A DNA stretch of 64,000 nt, taken from Dipteris shenzhenensis. Lineage: Eukaryota; Polypodiophyta; Polypodiopsida; Gleicheniales. The stretch lies in the NCBI GenBank assembly GCA_047967505.1, contig CM106538.1; one strand, written 5' to 3'. The notes beneath the pieces are model-generated. The model had not been told where the DNA came from. It made no database searches and saw only the letters and a program-made list of their open reading frames with translations. A program made the translations under genes and the position numbers. Numbering within the stretch: position 1 is the first letter of the stretch; the number at the start of each line of letters is the position of its first letter. Positions 43,201-55,200 of this stretch are shown here, piece after piece.

Positions 43201-46200
43201 AGTGAACAGGGGTGACAGAGAGGTGAACATGGGGAGTTGACATAGGAGTGAACAGGGGTGACCTAGGAGTGAACATGGGTGACAGTGGGGGATTTGACAT
43301 AGGAGTGAACAGGGGTGACCTGGAGGTGAACAGGGGTGACCTGGAGGTGAACAGAGGTGACAGAGAGGTGAACATGGGGGTTGACATAGGAGTGAACAGG
43401 GGTGACCTAGGAGTGAACAGGGGTGACCTGGAGGTGAACATGGGTGACAGAGAGGTGAACATGGGGATTTGACATAGGAGTGAACAGGGGTGACCTAGGA
43501 GTGAACAAGGGTGACCTGGAGGTGAACATGGGTGACAGAGAGGTGAACATGGGGAGTTGACATAGGAGTGAACAGGGGTGACCTGGGAGTGAACAGGGGT
43601 GACCTAGGAGTGAACATGGGTGACAGAGAGGTGAACATGGGGATTTGACATAGGAGTGAACAGGGGTGACCTAGAAGTGAACAGGGGTGACCTGAGGTTC
43701 AACCTGAGTGACAGAGAGGTGAAGAGGGATTAAGGAGGAGTGTGTGTCAGAGAAGGCAAGGGTTGTTTCCGTCTTGCCAGAGAAGGAAAAACTCAGTTTT
43801 TATTGGTCTCCCACCAAAGAGTGCAACGGGGTAGAGAGTAGAAGCTTGACAGGGTTAGGAAAGGGAATACATTGTTGTTGTTTGAATAAATAGAAATTCA
43901 ACTAATAGGAATGGAAATCCTTATCCAAAGAGAGAGAGTCAATGTGGATGATACTTCTTTACCCGTGAGCCATTTACAGGTGCTGGTAACTTCTTGCCCT
44001 CCAAGGTGGCCAAATAAACCCCTCCACTGGGAATAATCCTTGTGATAAAGAAGGGCCCTGTCCAACCACTGACAAATTTGGGTTTATGCTTCAGGAACTT
44101 ACTGGAATATAACAAGACCAAGCTGCCAACTTGGAATTCCCTCTTCCTGAGATTTCTGTCATGCCATGCCTTCTGCCTTCTTTGCCAGACTTCCTGAGCA
44201 AGGATTCACAACGATGTTCATCCGATGACCTGGTTCACCTTGTGATAGGTGAGCGGGATAGAGGGGGCCTCAGTGTATCATCTCTGTCTCATCTAAAAAG
44301 ATGATGCTCAATTTTGAGTCGAAGTTGTTGGCGTAAAGCTTTACACTCGTCATCGTACCAGCTATTTCAGGCTACTAAGCCGAGGGGTTGAGGGCGCGCG
44401 GATTGGGTGGTGTATGGGGAAACTGTGTAGGGCAGCCTCCTAGAGAGAGAGTCTACACAAGAGATCCGGAAAAATACCTCAAATGCTAGGCAAAATTTTG
44501 TACGAGTGATTGTACGACAAGAGTGGAGGAGCCCTATATATAGGGGCCCCCTCACCAACCAACCCGGTTGTCGACCCAAGGTCGGGTGTAACCCAACCTG
44601 CACATCAGGTCACGTCACTCACTTGGTTGGGGGCCTGATTGGCCTCCCAACCAAGGTGCCTACATGGCGCCTATGTGGTACCCACCTAGCAGCACCAAAG
44701 AGATCCAGGGGGGCGGGTGCACCCCTGCCCTGTTCGTAGCCGATACGCCTCCATGGCAGCCTGCAAGGAGGCCTGAATCTACCCCTCCTACCTCACACCC
44801 ACAACAAAGGCCCTCATTTTATGCTGTAGGAGATGCCTACTCTAACACCCCCTCTGTCACAAGGATGTGTATTTAGCTCATGTATGTTGGCTTGCATGTG
44901 GACTAGACCCCAAGAAATAAAGTGGGTAGGGCCTTGGGTTGCGAAGTGTGCAAATTTTTTTGTGAAATTGGGGGTTTGGGCCCGAGAGGGGGGCAAAGAA
45001 CCCTTAGGATCCAAATTTGGTCTTCGAAATGGTCCCAATAGAAGGGGCAAGGGGCAAATGTACCTTAAGCTGGTCATTCGTGTTGACCAACAAGAAGGCC
45101 TGGGGGCAAATTAAATGCCCTTGGGGGCAAACTAAAACGTGGGCTGCAACCTGGCATGCCCATGCAGACCAAATTGGAAAGAAGTAACCTTGGAAAAACC
45201 TGGGCTGGTCGACGACGGAAAGAGGTGGAAAAGGCTGGCAGGTGCTGATTTGGATCGGGCGAGCTCAGAGGCTTGGAAGAGGCATACCGTACGGAGGGCC
45301 ACGGAATGCTTATGCACGGACTGTGTATAGACGTACATATTGCTCACGGACTGCCCAAGGCTTGTGTACGGAGCTGCACGGCGCTCGGGCTATAGGTAGT
45401 GCACAGGTCGATCACCTAAGCCTGAATGAAGGTCACGGTGGTGTGCGTATTGGCGATCAAGGGCTGTCGCTTGAGAGCACGCATTGACCATGAGGTGTAA
45501 GGACTGGTTGGGGTCGGTTCATGGGCACACTTGCTGGTTGGCGTAGAACCACAGGTAGAAGCTATCATACGGCTGACGTAAGTGCTATGTATGGCTATTA
45601 GGAGAGCTGAGGAGCACATAGCCAAGGATTGCGTACAGCAGGCTGGCACTCTTGATTACAAGTTGTGCGGTGCCTACAAGCTGTTGGTACGTGTGACCAC
45701 GAGCTGGCTGAGGCTGCAAGGAGGTCCATACGTGCATTCACGGGCTGCTATTGATTGATGCTTCGGAGCACAACCTGTCCATACGTGCTCTTGAGCTGGT
45801 CAAAGTCATCTTTTTTGGAGCTTGAGCTGAGCATTTGGGCTCAAGCTGGTCTCAAAGAGCTGCTATGAGCTTCCTTGGAGAGCGGGCTAAGTGCACACGG
45901 TGACTTGCTCCTTTTGTGAGCTGTTTTTGGAAGGCCTATGCTATGCAAGGAATCCCATAGAGTGAGCAGGTGGGTGTGCAAGTGGACACTTGTGGCTTTT
46001 GCAGGGGATTGTGTGACCAAGTCTTGGCTGCTAGATGGATGGCTAATTGGGCACTAGTAAAGAGCTATGGGGAGTTGTGTGGCCAAAAGTGGTTACTAGT
46101 GACAGTTCCAAGCTGTGTGCAAGCTTCTTGGAATGGGGATGAAGACCTACTATCAAGAGTGGTGAGAGCAGTGAACAGTAAAGGCTATGCAGGGTATGTG

Positions 46201-49200
46201 GATGTGCACTGGGATGTGGAATGCCCCTAATGTAATGAAGATCGTAACCTTTATGTAGCCTAGGATTTTGGGCTCTCACTTAAATAAAGAAATGCCGAAA
46301 GGGGCGCCAAGTGGGGCTAATCTGTGTCTTTGTCTTGGTGCAGGGGCACTCTAGCTCCCAGTCTGTTGGTAATACTTTTGTTGAATTGTTAATGTGACAA
46401 TGTTGACTGGAGTCTGGTCGCTTGTTAGCTTTACTACCCTTTAAATTTATTGAAGGCCGGCTCATACCCAAGAACCTCATTGAACAACACTTCAATCTGA
46501 AAACCCTCAAAATACACACCGAGTACTTCTGGGCCAAGCTCCAGAGATAAAATCATCATATACTTTTAGATTTGTATAAGAGAAAAAAAACTGGAGCTGG
46601 AACTCGAGGGATCAGCAGCAAGGGCTCGAGTTCAAGAGCACGTTCACCAGTATCCAGAGCAAGGATCCTTGAGCACACAAAAACGAGACAAACCCCCCCA
46701 CAAAATCGACTGATTTCAGATATATTAAAAAAAAACAGAAAATCCATGACTCGGGATGCACAGGTCATTGACAACCTTCAGATTTGCACCACGGCAAAAA
46801 AAAACCCTCTTCACCGTTCAGTAACAAGTCAACCATGTATAGCCACAAATATACGGCTCGCAGTAATCACTATCTGCCCAAGATCCCAACCACGAACCAA
46901 ATTGAGAGCTCCACAAAACAGGTCGCATGTAGTCTATGCAGGCTTTTCTCCAAGACAGAACTGCCTCGTTCAGTGAGTGTGAATCAGCTTATCCATGCAT
47001 ATACACAGCCATTAAGAGTCTCGTTCATGCTCACAACCAATACCAGCCTGCGTACTAACAACGAGCACCTCTGGGCAATATAATCTGCCAAAAAAAGAAC
47101 TGTGCTAGACTCCACGTGACAGCATACAAACTGAAGCAGCAACATCAGCGATCAATAGCATCCTCCCACAATTCATTTAGAAAAGCAGCGTTGCACTGAT
47201 CTGCAGCAAGCATCTTCTGTCTCAACGACGATCGAAGAGCAACGGCCTCTCATAGACAAGCTCCATTCGTCACCTCGTCAAGCAAGGGAATGCTTCCGCC
47301 TCTCTCTACCGACCTTTGCTATCACCTATGAGCCTCTCGTCAAAAGTCACGAACGATCCTTCCAGCAAGCATCCCATCGATCAACTCCCCCGGTCAGCCA
47401 GAGCATCCCTCTTCTAGATCAGGTAGCCACCTTGCATGTGCACGTTCCCCTCCAGAATTTCCATCCAGCCTCTTCTTCAAGCGCCCTCCAATTGCTCTCG
47501 AATTATCCAAGAGAAAACAGCAACTCCCAGGTACCATTGCCACACTGCCATCCAGAAAGCTTGAGAAGAGATTCACATAATCACGTTCACATGCACGCTT
47601 CATTCAGCCACCTCAACAATGACATTTTACCACTCTCAAGATTTTCCCCCAAATTCATACACCAAGCATTAAATGCTCATTTTCCAAACCTTAGACATTG
47701 ATGCACACATGGTTCTAGTTAGGCATTCAATCACTTGCATGCCACTTCTAATCTCCTTAGATCAAACAACTCGACTCATGGAAAGTTCACATGACTCAAG
47801 ACAAAAGTAAAAACACTCATGACATTATAAACATATGACACGGGACAACATTTCGAAGCACATGGTTATCACGTCACCACATAGACAATGTTGGAAACCA
47901 TGCTTTGGATTATCGTGGTGCTCCCACATTGCATTTCATCATATCCCACGAGCCCCTGCAAAGGCATTTACAATCTCAAAAGAATATTTACATCAGTACA
48001 AAGCCTTTTGATGAGAGTGCCCATTGACTCAAAACCATCACCAACTAGCTATGTGTATACCTATGTGCCTACCCTCAAACATGCAACAAGTGAAAAACCT
48101 ATTGACATTTTTTTGGCCTATCATATTAGCTCAACCCACTGGCTGCAAGCATTCATGCTTAGTATATCTTCTTCCAATACTTCACTGACTGCATTCTTCT
48201 GCAGTACCATCAGTCGACATGTTGATACTTGAATGATTCTCACAAAATACTTCTTCAGCCGCAAATCATTTACCCTGCTTTGATGTAATCTTCCATCTAA
48301 ATCACATAGCTGATAGGATCCATTGTCATACTTCCTCACCACACAGTAGGGGCCTTCCCACTTGGTAATAAACTTTGTTTTAAATGTCTGTCCAGCTTAC
48401 TGTCATATCTCAAAACAAGATCTCCTTCATAAATCCTCTTATCCTTATACTTCAGATTTGCCCTCTTTTGATTCTTCTCTAGTATCTGAGCATAATGCTC
48501 GACCGCTAGTGCTCTATACAATTGTTCCTCCTGCATTTCAAATAACCTCCTCTTGTAGTCTTCCTCTAGATTTTCCTCAAGCTTAATCAACATTTTCAAA
48601 GCTGGAATTTCAACCTCCAATGGCAACATAGCTTCTTTTCGATACACAAGATGAAATGGAGAAAATTGTGTACCTTCTTTAACTGCTATCTTGTATGCCC
48701 ATAAAGCTTCTGGCACCACCTGATCCCAGCCCTTGCCGTGCATCTTCATTATTTTGCTCATCATGTTGACTAACCTACCATTGAAATACTCATTCTTACT
48801 ATTGCACTGTGGATAGTGTGGCGTTGTATATCTATGCTTATAATCTTCAACCTGTTACACAGCAAATCAACTAGTTCATGAACCCTGGTCCTTTGTCACT
48901 TACCAACTCCAAAGGCATTCCAAATCTACAGCAGATATCTTCATATACAAACTTGCTAACTTCCTTAGCATTCACTGCACGGACTGCTCGTGCCTTTGCC
49001 CATCTTGAAAGATAATCTACTGCTGAAGAAGATAATATTTTTCCCTTGCTGTCATAGGTAATGGACCTATTGCATCTATCCCCCACTTTTTAAATATATT
49101 ATAAGCCATGATTACATTCCTCAACTCAGGAAGCAAAATCCTTCTCCCCATTTGTTGGCATTGTAGACATGATCTACACCAATGCTGGATATCTCTCTGG

Positions 49201-52200
49201 AGTGAAGGCCACACATGTCCTTCCATTAAGATTTTCCCTAGCATAGTCTTGAAAGCAAAATGTCCTCCACAAATCCCTTCATGATTTGATTCTGTCAGCA
49301 CAATGTAAATATCCTAAGTCAAAGTACAGTTGACTATTTATTTGATCATAATTAAAGAGTTTTTATATGTGTTAATTATGGTCAAAGAGTTCTTTTAATG
49401 GTCAAAGAATTAACTACGGTCAAAGATACTTGACTCTGGTCAAGTAAACCTGACTTCGGTCGAGGAGACTTGGTTTATTACCAAGAGGGTTAACTGCGGT
49501 TGACCACAGAACTACAGAGCTGACTGCGGTAAGAGAGTGTTGACTTCAGTCAACGAGACTTGGCATATGCCAAGAGAGTTAACTATGGTTAACCAAGATG
49601 TGCCAACTTCGGTTGGAGAGTTGTGCCAACTTTGGTTGGAGAGACTTGACTATAATTAAGGCGCCTCGACCTTTGGTCAGAGCCCTTAATTATGATCAAG
49701 AGCGTTGACTTCGGTCAACGAAAGAATAAATATATATTTTTATATTTGTTATGTGTGCACATGTGTTCAGTGGGGACGCCCACCGTGACTAGAATTAGTC
49801 CACAGTGTATAATATGCATGCAAAGCGCTAACAATTAATGGGTGCCATGGTGGCGCGCTTTAATTAATTGTTGCAGGTACTAGGAAGAGTTATTTTCCTA
49901 AGCGCTACGGGAGCCTAATAAGAGTCTAGGAGGCGGTTCGTGTGACCAAGTGCTTCGAAGGCTCCAGAGTTGCCCTTAATAGCATGTAATTAGGAAAGTA
50001 GTGCAGGAATTGACGAGTGGCTTGTTGCCAAGAAAGGGAGCCTGAGAGCTCATGTAATTTGATTTTCACGTTTGAATTTTGTATGTACAGCTTCTACGCT
50101 GAACTCATGTACTCAATTTCTCTCTGATGAATAAAAACCTTCGGGGGGTCCAGCCCGACGATTGTCCTGGGCCCTAGTGCATCTATTGAGAGAGGGAGAG
50201 CAAATGAAAGTGTGTTGGCTGTCCTTTACGGGTAAGGTTCCATTGGTATCAGAGCTTGGCTCGCCTTCTTTTTGAATGGGGTGACGATCTAAAGCTTAAA
50301 GGCTGTGACGACCCAACAAGAGAGTAAAAGGATTCGACGTTAATTCATGAAGGGAGGATGGCGTTGGCTCAAGAGATGGTAAACAGTATGCTTGGGGCTT
50401 CAAATGTGACGGGATAAGAATGCACAGTTCGAAGTCTAAGACGTACATCGTGCCCGAATATCCAGAGTCCAGCAAGGAGTTTACTCTGCCCAGTACTATC
50501 TTCTACGCACGGGGCCCTGCAACTCAATAGCAAAGGAATGTGCTCACAAGAACGCAACACTTTGGGAAAAATCTCTCCGTCGAATGGCAAAGGAGTATTA
50601 GGGAGGTCACTAGATGGTATGCCCAAAGGAGTTCACGAAAATCTTCGATGGCCTTGTGAAGGCACAGAACAACGATCGGGAGCGGGCGTGGCACTCTGCA
50701 CAGGCACGCTGACGCGATGGCACGACGACAGACGTGACCAAAGAAATTTTCTCTTTCTTTTTCGTCGTCGATTATCTGCGCTGCACGTAGAAGGCTCCGG
50801 CGATGCGTGATGCCGACCAAGTCAGCCAAGGTTGGGAACCTTAGGCTTGATGGCATGGCAGTCCATGCTGGCAGATAGCTCAGTGGATGAAGTGGCACAG
50901 GTATTGACGTGGTGCACACGTGGCAGAGGTAGACAATAGACACGTGGCAGACATGTGACGGCCACATGTGTGAGTTGACATGGTAGCCAGCAGAGCAGAT
51001 GATGTGGCAGACACGTGTGGATGCTGATGTGGCAGTGGGGACTGATGCTGATGTGGCAGTGGGGGCTAATGCTGATGTGGCAGCACGCATCCAAATGCAG
51101 TTTCCTTGGAGTCTGCATAAACTGACTTACCAATCCAACAACATAGCTTAAATCTGGCCTGGTAATAGTCATATATATCAAACTTCCTACTATGCGTCTG
51201 TACATAGTAGGGTCTTCCAGAAGCTCACCTGCATCTGTGCTCAGCTTCACATTCTGCTCCAAAGGAACTGTAATCGGCTTACAGCCTGTCATCCCATATT
51301 TGGACAGCATGTCCAATCCATACTGCCTCTACAAGAGCTGCATCCCACTTGGTGATCTAATCACCTCAATGCCTAAGAAATAACACAGCTCTCCCAAATC
51401 CTTCATCTCAAACTTTTACTTCAATAGCATTTTCACATGAAGGATATCTTCATCACTATCATGTGTGATGATCAAATCATCAACATAAATGACAAGCAAC
51501 ATAATCCCTTTCTCTGTTTTTCTCACATAGAGTGAGAAATCTGCCCTGGAAATCTGAAAACCAATAGTGATAAGATACTATCCTATCTTGTCAGACCATG
51601 CTCTAGGTGCTTGCTTCAAGCCATACAAGGCTTTCTTCAACCTGCAAACAAACTCAGGATGAATAGCATGAACATAAACTGCTGGCTGCTCCATAAAGAC
51701 CTCTTCTTGCAAATCACCATGCAAGAAGGCATTCTTTACATCCATCTGATGTAAAGACCATCCCTTTGATGCAGCCATAGCAATGACTGCTCTTACAGTT
51801 GCAAGCAGAAATCAGAGGAAAATCAGAGATTTGCAGAAAAAGAATATGCATGCCTTTGAGCAGAGAAAAGAGGGAAAAACAGATGCATTTTGAAGTCATT
51901 TACAGCAGCCAGAAAAGGGGCAATATAGTTGTTGATGCCTTGGCAACTTTGTGGGTATATGCCTTGAGTTGACAGCCTGGTACTGGCATAGATTGTGAAT
52001 GCAAGACACCTCTTGTTGAGGTAATTTTCCTCTTTGAAAAGCAAAGGTTGCACACACAGTGTGTGTGAGAAACTTGCAGATCTCAAACGAGTTGTAAGAA
52101 AATGGCTCAATCACCTATCCAGAGGGATTCACAAGATAGGGATGCACATCCAAGACAGAGAAGTGTGCAGCAAAATCAGCAAAATCAGCAAGAATTTGAG

Positions 52201-55200
52201 CAGATGGTACACACTCGTATACAAGAGATGGAAAATCTTAGAAAGGATCCAAGAGCTCAGCATTTGTTTCAAGCAGAAACTATGCCTAATGCAGCTTATG
52301 ATGTGCCAATGCCAGAGGCACACTCTCGTATACAGCCACAGAGAGAGAGATCTCATAGGGGACGGTCTCATAGGAGGAAGAGATCAAGGCATCATCACCG
52401 ATCTCCCAGTCCTTCACCGTCTACCTCGAGCTCGACTTCTGTATCTTCTTCTTTATCAGATAAACCATCTAGGAAAAGAAAGAAACACAAGAAGTCTAGG
52501 AAGATTAAGTCTTCTAGAGAGATCAAGGAATTCAAAGAGGGAGGTAAATCTGTCAAGTTTATGACCTATAATGGACAATATGGTCATACAGACAAAGCAT
52601 TGCAGTTTATCAGGCAGTTTGATGCTGCATTTGGTACTAAAAAGTTTTCAGAATCCTCGAAGTTAAGAATGGTCAATTTGCACTTGACAGCAACAGCTAG
52701 TGCATGGTGGAGTGCACAGACCACAGATGGGTCAGCCCCAAAGAAGTGGAAGGACTTCAAGAAAGCCTTCTACCGGTAGTTTATGCCTAAACAGTTTAGA
52801 GATCATGTTCTTCAAGATTGGGACAGTTTGCATATGGATGCAGGAGATATAGTGGATGTGTACAACCAAAAGTTTTGGGATGCTTATTTGCAGGTTGCAC
52901 CTTTCAAAAAGATCTTCAAAGGAACCCAAATGAGAAAGTATAGAGCAGGTCTCAGTTCAAGAATCCAGGCAGTAGTGAATGCTTTGGGGGCAAAGAATAT
53001 TCAAGACCTTATGCATTCAGCTTCAGTAGCTAGTCTTGTGCCGTTACAAGATCCATCCACAGTACTATCCTTGCATGTAGGATGTGTTGAAAGAAAGAAA
53101 ACTGATTTTTCAAAATCAGAAAAGAAAGAGTATCCCAAGGTTGAAGAGAAAGGGTTTCAGCCTCAGAAGCTGAGGGGTACTCAGTTTTCAAAGTCATATA
53201 AAGGCAAATCCCCATTCACTTCTGAATAGATAGCTGAATTCCGTAGAGATGGGAAATGCTTTAAGTGTGGGAAAGAGGGGCATATGGTTGCCCAGTGCCC
53301 TGAGAAGCCTTCGGGTTCTAAGGAGCAGAAAAAGCCACAAGTACCACCGAGGCCAATGGTGGGAGCAGTCTCAAATGTTTTGGGGTGTACCTCAGACCCA
53401 AAGGAAAAAGAGCTTTTGCTATCATGGGGAAAGATAAGAGATCAGCAAGCATTCATCCTATTTGATCCAGGGTCTACAGACAATTTCATATCTGAAGATT
53501 TAGCCCTGAGATTAGGGATAAAAATTGAAGAGCTAGGCAGAGCTCTTGATGCTGATCAAATGTTCCAATGGAATCCAGTGCAAGTTACTCCTTTGATTGG
53601 AAAGCTTCGTGTCCATGTGCAGAGCTATGTAGATCAAGAGGACTTCTTAATCTCTCCTCTCAAGCAGCATGATGTTGTACTTGGTACACCGTGGTTCCAT
53701 CGAAAGGAAGTAACGATAGAATACCCTGAGAGGGTGCTGAGTTTTATCCATGGGGGGGAAAACTAGCGTTTAGTTGCCAGGAATAAAGGGGAGACTATCC
53801 CCATTGTATCTGATGTTACATGTGGTAAAGCAATAAAGTCTGCAATTCCCGCGTATATGGTTTTTGTAAAAGAAAAAGAGAATGATATGCGTGCTGAAAT
53901 GAATGATGCAGACAAAGATAAATTTCAGTTTCTTGTAAACTTTAAAGATTGCTTTTTCGATGCTTTGCCAGGGGAGTTGCCCCCAGAGAGACCAGAAGAT
54001 CATCAGATAGAATTAATGCTTGGTAGTGAGCCACCAAACATACCACGTTATAGAGTCGGTGCGATTAGAGAGAGGAGATTATGGCTCAGGTAAAGGACTT
54101 GCTATCCAAAGGGTTGATTCAGCCCAGCTCGTCTCCTTTTTGCTCACTAGTGCTTCTAGTACAGAAGAAAGATGGCTCTTTTCAAATGTGCATTGATTAT
54201 CGTGCAGTGAATAAGATGACCATCAAAAATGGATTTCCGATACCACGCATAGATGATGTGCTTGACCATTTCAAAGGAGCAACAGTTTTCAGCAAGATAG
54301 ACTTGAAGAGTGGCTATCATCAAGTCAGGATACAACGGCAAGATGTGCATAAGACAGCTTTTTGCACTACATTCAGGTTGTATGATGACTTAGTGATGCC
54401 TTTTGGGTTGACAAATGCTCCAGCCACATTCAATAGAATGATGGATCGCATCTTCCGAAAGTACAGGCATTTCATAGGTACTTTCTTTGATGATATCCTA
54501 GTCTTTTCAAAGACAGAAGAAGAGCACAGGGAACATCTTGCTTTGGTATTTCAAGAACTTTGAAATCATCAGCTTTTTGCCAATAGCAAGAAAAGTGAAT
54601 TCTTTTTGGAAGAGATCCATTATCTAGGGCATATAATATCCAAGAATGGGATACAGATGGATCCTGCAAAGATCCGAGCCATCTAAGAATGGCCTGAGTT
54701 GAAAACTGTGCATGGAGTTTGTAGTTTTTTGGAACTTTGCTCCTATTACAGGAGATTCATCAGACATTTTGCTGATACCGCAGCTCCATTACATGACCTT
54801 ACTAAGAAAAATGCAGCCTTTACATGGGGAATATCACATAAGAAAGCATTCAATGCACTCAAAGAGAAGTTGAGTACCAAGCCTATTCTTGTAGTCCCGG
54901 ATCTTTATGAACCTTTTGATGTTGATTGCGATGCTTGTGGAGAGTGTGTTGGGGCTGCATTACATCAGAATGGACATGTAATAGCATACGAGAGCCGAAG
55001 ATTGCGTGATGCTGAAAGAGATCTGGGAATCTATGAAAAAGAATTGTTGGCTGTAGTTCATGCTGTGAACACATGGAAGCATTATCTTTTGGGTGCAGCT
55101 TTTACTGTTAAAACAGACCACCAAAGTCTAACTCAGACAAAACTTTCAGAGAAGCATATGAAATGGGCAAATATGCTGTCAATGTATCATTTTCAGATTG

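Larger units (their letters stand above)
49293..50242 (+). repeat. 5' LTR of gypsy C
   Basis: Starts TGTCAGCACAATG and ends GGTTCCA. The first half is full of TTGAC/GTCAA words. AATAAA at 50130-50135 is a likely poly(A) signal. Confidence 0.95.
50256..52101 (+). other. leader of gypsy C, containing a captured copia fragment
   Basis: 1.85 kb before gag. 50870-51090 is a GTGGCAG-type short tandem repeat region; 51090-51800 is a minus-strand copia RT fragment. The rest has no frame of note. Confidence 0.7.

Noticed and set aside
43196-43472. Open frames on both strands inside the minisatellite
   Set aside because: A 21-bp unit without stops gives open frames automatically; not independent genes.
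42975-43720. CRISPR-like array
   Set aside because: Units are contiguous with no unique spacers, in a plant genome; it is a minisatellite.
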